Part shown: piece after piece, positions 1 to 4,286 of the stretch
How positions within the stretch are numbered: position 1 is the stretch's first letter
How the letters are laid out: each line of letters starts with the position of its first letter
Assembly (NCBI GenBank): GCA_900544455.1
Contig: UQVJ01000073.1
Coordinates: forward strand, 1 to 8,769
Origin: an uncultured Eggerthella sp.
Lineage (GTDB): Bacteria > Actinomycetota > Coriobacteriia > Coriobacteriales > Eggerthellaceae
Direction of reading: 5' to 3'
Length of the DNA stretch: 8,769 bases
Notes under the pieces: generated by a model
What the model saw: the letters and a program-made list of their open reading frames with translations, nothing else
Database searches by the model: none
What the model was told of the DNA's origin: nothing
Translations under genes and position numbers: made by a program

Positions 1-19
1 ACGTGTGCTCTTCCGATCT
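1..19. other. Sequencing adapter remnant (Illumina TruSeq read-2 end)
   Basis: The first 19 bases, ACGTGTGCTCTTCCGATCT, are identical to the 3' end of the TruSeq read-2 adapter, which I recall from general knowledge. They end in the T used for ligation to A-tailed inserts. The translated residues here (CSSD) do not fit MurA, while the family match begins immediately afterwards with TDIQTLPHPGFPTD. The genome sequence therefore starts at about base 20, and an apparent GTG start at base 3 is an artefact. An exact 19-base match by chance at the very edge of a contig is very unlikely. Confidence 0.93.
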
Positions 20-404
20 TACCGACATTCAGACGCTTCCTCATCCTGGATTCCCCACCGATCTTCAGGCCCAGTTCATGCTCTTGGCTTCTTTTGCGGA
101 AGGCAATTCCGTTATCTCTGAAAATATCTTTGAGAATCGCTTCATGTTTGCCAGTGAGCTCAACCGTATGGGGTCCCGTATTACGGTCGAGGGCCATCAT
201 GCTCTGGTTCAGGGCGTTAGCAAGCTTGAAGGGGCTCCCGTTTCTTCGCCCGACTTGCGTGGCGGCGCCGCTCTGGTAATTGCCGGCCTTGCAGCTGAGG
301 GCGAAACGGTAGTGCATGACATCCGCCATATCGATCGCGGCTACGAAGACTATGTTGGCAAGTTGCGTGCTATCGGCGCAAATGTTGATCGTGTAACGCT
401 GTAG
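20..404 (+). CDS. murA: UDP-N-acetylglucosamine 1-carboxyvinyltransferase, C-terminal part
   Basis: MurA is a cytoplasmic enzyme that transfers enolpyruvate from phosphoenolpyruvate to UDP-GlcNAc, the first committed step of peptidoglycan synthesis. Only about the last 128 of some 420 residues are present because the contig begins inside the gene. The motif HPGFPTDLQAQF (bases about 42-77) carries the Asp equivalent to E. coli Asp305 (codon 60-62), the proposed general base. FENRF, then DLRGGAALVIAGL with the Arg equivalent to Arg371, and HIDRGYE with the Arg equivalent to Arg397 follow in the expected order. The ending KLRAIGANVDRV is the usual MurA C-terminus, and the stop is TAG at 402-404. 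The next gene starts 9 bases on, so the two are probably co-transcribed. Whether this is the only MurA copy or a MurZ-type paralogue cannot be told from the fragment. Confidence 0.95.
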
Positions 405-413
405 GTAGGCGCG

Positions 414-1910
414 ATGGCAGCAAGGAACAATAGAGGAATGCATAGTGGCGGCCCAGGTCGCCGCCGCCCCTCGTCTCGAAATAAAGCCGACTGGTCTTCC
501 TCGGTAATTGGATCGCACGCATCCGATTCTCGCGGGCCTCAGGCTCAGCGCCGAACCTCCGCCCATTCGCGCCGCTCTCGCACCTCAGCGGTGCCGGGTC
601 GTCGAACTGGCGAAGTGCGTCAGATTCATATCCAATCCCGTTCAGTTGACGAACGTACATCACGTCGAAAAGTGGGGCAGTCGCGAACCGAAAGCTTTAT
701 GCGTCACCGCGACAATGTAAGCCGTATCACGTTGATCATTGGCATCATTTTGATTGTGGTTATCGCGTTGAACCTCGGTACATGCGCTTATCGCAATTCG
801 CTTTCTTCTTCGATGGCGCTTGATGACAGCAGCGTATCCAGTGCGCTCGTTTCCGCAAAGAACGATGAGCCCACGTATACGCTGTTAGCTGGTCTCAGTG
901 GAAGCGGTGAAAACGAGTGCGCCAGTTACTTAGCTGTTTTGCGCGTGGATTCCCAGAATAATACGGTGTCGTTGTTGAATATACCCAGCAACATAACCGC
1001 CACCTATTCAGACATTGATACAAAGGGAACCATGCTGCGAGATGCTCCCCATATCAAGGACGAGGGTGAACTGGTAAAGCAGGTCTCTTCGCTTATTGGT
1101 CAGGATATCAGCCACTATGTAAGGATCACGGGCGAAGACTTTGCCTCGCTCATTGATTCCCTTGGCGGACTGAACATCAATGTAGAACAATATGTCGACG
1201 ATCCAACGGTGGGAACCGCAGTGCTTGACCCCGGCCAGCAGACCTTAAACGGAGAGCAGGCCTTGGTTTACGTGAGCGCTAAGAACTATACCGACGGATA
1301 CGGTCAGCGCGCCAATGTTCAGAATCAGGTATTTACCGCATTTGTGCAGGCTCTTGAAGACAAGGGCGGTCTTGATTTTGCCATGAGTGCCGACGACATC
1401 GCGGGCAAGATAAAAACGGATATGAGCTACGACGAAATTGGCAAGATTGCCTCGTTGTTCCCCAATGCGACGTTCTATTCGAACACGGTGCCGGGAAGCC
1501 AGTCCGTTTCGGGCGACAAAGTGTCCTGGTCGGTAGCGTCCTCTTCGTTCTCCCAGATTTGCGATCAGTTCAAGAGCGGTCAGAACATGGATACCTCCGT
1601 TGACACCAGCGGGGTTAACAAAGCCTCGGTTTCCATCGTCGTCTTGAATGGCGCTGGTGCTGATGGTTACAGTGCGCAAGCGGCTCAAGTTCTTACCAAC
1701 GCTGGCTACACTATCAAAGATACGGGTAACGCAGAATCGTTCGTATATGACGAAACCTTGGTAATCTATCGGTCCGACGACGACAAACTGGCAGCCGAGG
1801 CTATCGTCCAGGATCTCGGAACAGGGCGTGCTGTTGCTGCAGGTGTGTACTACAATCTCTCCACCAATATCCAGGTGGTAGTTGGCAAAGACTGGACCAG
1901 CCATGTTTGA
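414..1910 (+). CDS. LCP-family membrane protein with LytR C-terminal domain, catalytic site degenerate
   Basis: This 498-residue protein has an Arg/Ser-rich, probably disordered cytoplasmic N-terminus (1-103) and one membrane helix (about 105-123, ITLIIGIILIVVIALNL). An extracytoplasmic LCP-like domain (about 155-315) and a LytR_C domain (about 404-492, SVSIVVLNGAG to QVVVGKDW) follow. LCP enzymes transfer undecaprenyl-linked glycopolymers to peptidoglycan. The LCP fold is recognisable from SLLNIP, DISHYVRI, LIDSLGGLNINV and GQQTLNGEQALVYV. Several catalytic positions are changed: the usual RSDT segment reads ECASY, IPRD reads IPSN (190-193), and the R.R after ALxYV reads SAK. One Arg (R299) of the R..RQ motif remains. 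It may be a structural or regulatory wall protein rather than a transferase. I chose ATG 414 for its closeness to murA. ATG 438, in frame and with AAGGA at 422-426, is a real alternative. The gene overlaps folC by 8 bases. Confidence 0.85.
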   Translation: MAARNNRGMHSGGPGRRRPSSRNKADWSSSVIGSHASDSRGPQAQRRTSAHSRRSRTSAVPGRRTGEVRQIHIQSRSVDERTSRRKVGQSRTESFMRHRDNVSRITLIIGIILIVVIALNLGTCAYRNSLSSSMALDDSSVSSALVSAKNDEPTYTLLAGLSGSGENECASYLAVLRVDSQNNTVSLLNIPSNITATYSDIDTKGTMLRDAPHIKDEGELVKQVSSLIGQDISHYVRITGEDFASLIDSLGGLNINVEQYVDDPTVGTAVLDPGQQTLNGEQALVYVSAKNYTDGYGQRANVQNQVFTAFVQALEDKGGLDFAMSADDIAGKIKTDMSYDEIGKIASLFPNATFYSNTVPGSQSVSGDKVSWSVASSSFSQICDQFKSGQNMDTSVDTSGVNKASVSIVVLNGAGADGYSAQAAQVLTNAGYTIKDTGNAESFVYDETLVIYRSDDDKLAAEAIVQDLGTGRAVAAGVYYNLSTNIQVVVGKDWTSHV

Positions 1911-3177
1911 TCCAGTCGCTTATATCAATGAACCGCGCTGGCGAAGCATGAGCTTAGGGCTCGAGAGGATCGAAGAGCTGTTGGCGAAATTGGGCAATCC
2001 GCAGGATAACCTTCGCTTTGTTCATGTTGCAGGCACTAATGGCAAAGGCTCAACCTGCTCGTTCATTTCAAGCATCCTGAAAGAGTCGGGCTATAAAGTG
2101 GGTTTGTTTACTAGCCCCTATATCGAGCGTTTCGAGGAGCGTATTCGCATTAATGGCGAAAACATCTCCCTGCAACGTCTTTCGGAGGTGACTCTGAGGG
2201 TAAAGGACGCGGCAGAGGCCATGGCTAGTCACCCAACCGAGTTCGAGCTTATGACTGCCGTAGCATTTACGTATTTTGCTGAAGAGAAGTGCGACATTGT
2301 TGTTGCAGAGGTCGGCTTGGGCGGAAGGCTTGACTCGACCAACGTTATCCGCACAATTGAGGTTTGCGTGTTTGCCCCCATTTCGTATGATCATTGCGCG
2401 CTTCTGGGAAGTACGCTCTATCAGATCGCGGGCGAGAAAGCGGGTATTTTGAAATCGGGTACCCCCGCAGTGAGCGCGCCCCAAGAGCAAGAGGCCCGGC
2501 GTCGCCTGGGCGAAGAAGCGGATCGTTGTGCAACGTCTATTCGCTACGTCGATGCTTCGTCTATTGCGGGCAACACCTCTGATTTCTCGTATGGTGAGTT
2601 CGATCATCTGTCTGTTAAGCTGCAAGGATCGTTCCAGCGCATCAATGCAGCGGTTGCTTTGGAAGCGTGCAAGGTGCTTGCCCAGCGTGGCTGGGGCATC
2701 AGCGAGCAAGCGATGCGAAGAGGCCTGTCTCGCGCTTCATGGGCGGGTCGTTTCGAGTTTCTGCGTCACAACCCCGACGTTCTTATAGATGGCGCTCACA
2801 ATATCCATGCCGTACGCGCGCTTAGCTCCGAGCTTGCATCTCGTTATGACCAGGGAAGTGTGGTATTTTGCATGGGCGTCATGGCCGACAAAGACTATGC
2901 AGAAATGCTGAAGCTGCTGGTTCCGTTAGCCAAGGCGTTCGTGTGTTACCGACCCGATAACCCCCGTGCGCTTTCAGAATCCGATTTGGCGGACGCGGTT
3001 CAGATCGCTGTGGGAAGCCATCCGGTAGAAGTGGTGGCTGCTCCAACGCCTCATAGCGCGGTAGAGTATGCCCTTGGGTTTTCTGGGGATAGCCTGCCCA
3101 TTTGCTTCTGCGGTAGCCTCTATGGAATCGCCTCTATCAAAAAGGCGTGGCGCCACTTCGAGAACACAAGGCAATGA
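1903..3177 (+). CDS. folC: Folylpolyglutamate synthase / dihydrofolate synthase
   Basis: FolC is an ATP-dependent Mur-ligase-type enzyme that adds glutamate to folates. In many bacteria it also makes dihydrofolate from dihydropteroate. The 424-residue length is normal. Visible motifs are the P-loop GTNGKGST (44-51), the omega-loop region TSPYIERFEERI (70-81), EVGLGGRLDSTNV (136-148), ISYDH with its metal-site His (160-164), IAGEKAGILK (175-184), GRFE (282-285), LIDGAHN (294-300) and GVMADKDY (325-332). All catalytic landmarks are intact. ATG 1903 is chosen because MFDPVAYINEPRW is the usual length of lead-in to the P-loop. An in-frame TTG at 1882 would add seven residues. No strong Shine-Dalgarno precedes 1903, and the start lies 8 bases inside the LCP gene, so translation is probably coupled. 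Bifunctional versus folylpolyglutamate-only activity cannot be decided here. Confidence 0.96.
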   Translation: MFDPVAYINEPRWRSMSLGLERIEELLAKLGNPQDNLRFVHVAGTNGKGSTCSFISSILKESGYKVGLFTSPYIERFEERIRINGENISLQRLSEVTLRVKDAAEAMASHPTEFELMTAVAFTYFAEEKCDIVVAEVGLGGRLDSTNVIRTIEVCVFAPISYDHCALLGSTLYQIAGEKAGILKSGTPAVSAPQEQEARRRLGEEADRCATSIRYVDASSIAGNTSDFSYGEFDHLSVKLQGSFQRINAAVALEACKVLAQRGWGISEQAMRRGLSRASWAGRFEFLRHNPDVLIDGAHNIHAVRALSSELASRYDQGSVVFCMGVMADKDYAEMLKLLVPLAKAFVCYRPDNPRALSESDLADAVQIAVGSHPVEVVAAPTPHSAVEYALGFSGDSLPICFCGSLYGIASIKKAWRHFENTRQ

Positions 3178-3201
3178 ACCTGTGCGCATTTGATGGTCAA
3201 A

Positions 3202-3223
3202 GCCCCTGCTGGAAGGCAGCGGC
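3202..3223 (+). terminator. Possible weak terminator of the murA-LCP-folC transcript
   Basis: Bases 3202-3209 (GCCCCTGC) and 3216-3223 (GCAGCGGC) pair with one mismatch around a 6-base loop, 25 bases after the folC stop. The tail ATTGTGT has few T residues, so termination would be weak. The hairpin lies just upstream of the SRP RNA promoter region and could help to insulate it. Confidence 0.3.
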
Positions 3224-3234
3224 ATTGTGTGGGT

Positions 3235-3240
3235 TATACT
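3235..3240 (+). promoter_or_regulatory. Probable -10 box of the SRP RNA gene
   Basis: TATACT matches the sigma-70 -10 consensus in five of six positions. Initiation about 7 bases downstream (near 3247) would leave a few leader bases before the SRP RNA stem at 3254. No good -35 box is seen at 16-18 bases upstream. The -10 lies inside a small palindrome, GGTTATACTAACC (3232-3244). Confidence 0.45.
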
Positions 3241-3253
3241 AACCACTGTTGAA

Positions 3254-3358
3254 GTATCCCGAAAGGGCTTGGGCGGCGCCAAGTTCTGAACCTGGTCAGG
3301 TCCGGGAGGAAGCAGCCATAAGGGGCCTCTGACGAGCGCCCGGGCCTTTTCGGGATAC
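3254..3358 (+). ncRNA. ffs: Signal recognition particle RNA, small bacterial (4.5S-like) type
   Basis: This is the RNA core of the signal recognition particle. It binds Ffh and directs nascent membrane and secreted proteins to FtsY and the translocon. The apical hallmark CAGGTCC GGGA GGAAGCAG (3298-3315) is present, with a GNRA-type tetraloop GGGA at 3304-3307 and the asymmetric internal-loop sequences that contact the Ffh M domain. The ends 3254-3275 and 3337-3358 form a 22-bp terminal helix with only G-U wobbles as imperfections, which sets the mature boundaries to within a few bases. The length of about 105 nt fits the short form without an Alu domain. SRP RNA next to dnaX-ybaB-recR is a conserved arrangement (compare scr-dnaX-yaaK-recR in Bacillus subtilis), though a dedA gene intervenes here. 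Confidence 0.94.
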
Positions 3359-3361
3359 TCG

Positions 3362-3390
3362 GTTTCGCCGATCAATTTGATCGGCGAAAC
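3362..3390. repeat. Perfect 13-bp inverted repeat after the SRP RNA
   Basis: GTTTCGCCGATCA (3362-3374) and TGATCGGCGAAAC (3378-3390) are perfect complements around a 3-base loop (ATT). The hairpin starts 4 bases after the SRP RNA helix. It has the strength of an intrinsic terminator stem but is followed by GTGTATATGG, not a T-run. It may end or protect the 3' side of the SRP RNA, or it may be an operator or processing signal in the dedA leader. Confidence 0.8.
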
Positions 3391-3423
3391 GTGTATATGG
3401 GCACATTTGCAACAACCAAGACG

Positions 3424-3428
3424 AAGGA
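3424..3428 (+). promoter_or_regulatory. Ribosome binding site that sets the dedA start
   Basis: AAGGA lies 4 bases before ATG 3433. The other in-frame starts, GTG 3391 and ATG 3397, lie at or just after the hairpin and have no Shine-Dalgarno, so 3433 is preferred. Confidence 0.65.
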
Positions 3429-3432
3429 TCGC

Positions 3433-4173
3433 ATGGAAATCATCAACTTTATTCTGGGCTTGCTTCACGATCCGCGTGGCGCAATTGCTGGCTGGATCGT
3501 AACGCTGGGTGCGGTTTGGGTGTACACCCCTCTGTTTCTCATCGTATTCATTGAAACGGGTTTGGTATTCTTCCCCTTCCTTCCCGGTGATTCCCTTTTG
3601 TTCGCGGCGGGTGTGTTCTCTGCCGATGGCGGTGGCTTGAACCTTGGTGCAACGCTCTTGGTGTTTTACGCTGCGGCTATTCTGGGCAACACCTCCAACT
3701 ATTGGATCGCCCGCTTCTTCGGCGCCCGCATTATCGACTCGGGCAAGATCAAGGCTCTTACGCCTGAGCGTATGGCGAAGCTCGATCACTTTTTCGAAAA
3801 GTACGGTGGGCTCACTATCGTCATCACACGCTTTATGCCATTCTTCCGTACCTTTGCTCCTTTTATTGCCGGCACGGGGCATATGAACTTCGGCAAGTTC
3901 ACGCTGTTCAATTGCGTGGGTGGCATTTCGTGGGTTTCGCTGTTTGTGTTGGTGGGCTTCTTCTTTGGTGGCGTACCCTTCGTGCAGGAGCATTTCGAAG
4001 TCATCGTGCTGGGAATCGTAGCCGTTTCTGTGGCGCCTGCCTTTATCGGTGCCGTTAAGGCGGCAATTTCTTCCCGAAAAAGCGGCAAACGCGATTTCGA
4101 GGTTGAGGCGGCGGTTGATGCCGAGCGCATTGCTCGCGCAAAACATGCTCGCTCCGAAGAGGATGCCCGTTAA
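3433..4173 (+). CDS. DedA-family integral membrane protein
   Basis: This 246-residue polytopic membrane protein belongs to the DedA / SNARE-associated (VTT) family. Studied members move lipids across the cytoplasmic membrane (undecaprenyl phosphate or phosphatidylethanolamine flipping) and support membrane potential and envelope integrity. Family signatures are FIETGLVFFPFLPGDSLLFAAG (39-60, the re-entrant segment with acidic Glu41 and Asp53), GNTSNYWIARFFGARI (85-100) and the segment RFMPFFRTFAPFIAGTG (133-149) with its conserved Arg and Pro residues, followed by MNFGKFTLFNCVGGISWV (151-168). Hydrophobic helices span roughly 16-40, 70-92, 125-147, 158-180 and 188-211, followed by a charged cytoplasmic tail (214-246). 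Members of this family include undecaprenyl-phosphate flippases, which would suit the upstream wall genes, but the substrate here is unknown. The gene sits between the SRP RNA and dnaX, which is not its usual place. Confidence 0.93.
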   Translation: MEIINFILGLLHDPRGAIAGWIVTLGAVWVYTPLFLIVFIETGLVFFPFLPGDSLLFAAGVFSADGGGLNLGATLLVFYAAAILGNTSNYWIARFFGARIIDSGKIKALTPERMAKLDHFFEKYGGLTIVITRFMPFFRTFAPFIAGTGHMNFGKFTLFNCVGGISWVSLFVLVGFFFGGVPFVQEHFEVIVLGIVAVSVAPAFIGAVKAAISSRKSGKRDFEVEAAVDAERIARAKHARSEEDAR

Positions 4174-4198
4174 AATCGGTAAGGCACTATAACACCCC

Positions 4199-4224
4199 AT
4201 ATGCCCCGTATCAGTAGGGCATAT
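4199..4224. repeat. 8-bp inverted repeat between dedA and dnaX
   Basis: ATATGCCC (4199-4206) and GGGCATAT (4217-4224) pair perfectly around a 10-base loop. No T-run follows (TTGCAAAATT), so it is a poor terminator. A -10-like TATAAC (4188-4193) lies just upstream without a recognisable -35, so the repeat could lie at the start of a dnaX transcript. Confidence 0.5.
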
Positions 4225-4272
4225 TGCAAAATTCCGCTTATGCGGATGTGAAGCGGAGGCTTGGCTATCCGC

Positions 4273-4280
4273 GAAGGAGG
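4273..4280 (+). promoter_or_regulatory. Ribosome binding site that sets the dnaX start
   Basis: GAAGGAGG is a near-perfect Shine-Dalgarno 6 bases before ATG 4287, which opens MEALYRKYRPSTF, the canonical DnaX N-terminus. This rules out the in-frame TTG at 4224. Confidence 0.85.
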
Positions 4281-4286
4281 CTCTGC

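Noticed and set aside
774..788. Lipobox (LGTC, Cys124) in the LCP protein
   Set aside because: The Cys follows a membrane helix that begins more than 100 residues from the start, and the -1 residue Thr is not typical. A signal-anchor is the simpler reading.
1882..1902. TTG start for folC seven codons upstream of ATG 1903
   Set aside because: AGGTGG (1873-1878) sits only 3 bases before it and the extra residues MAKTGPA do not resemble FolC N-termini. Kept only as an alternative.
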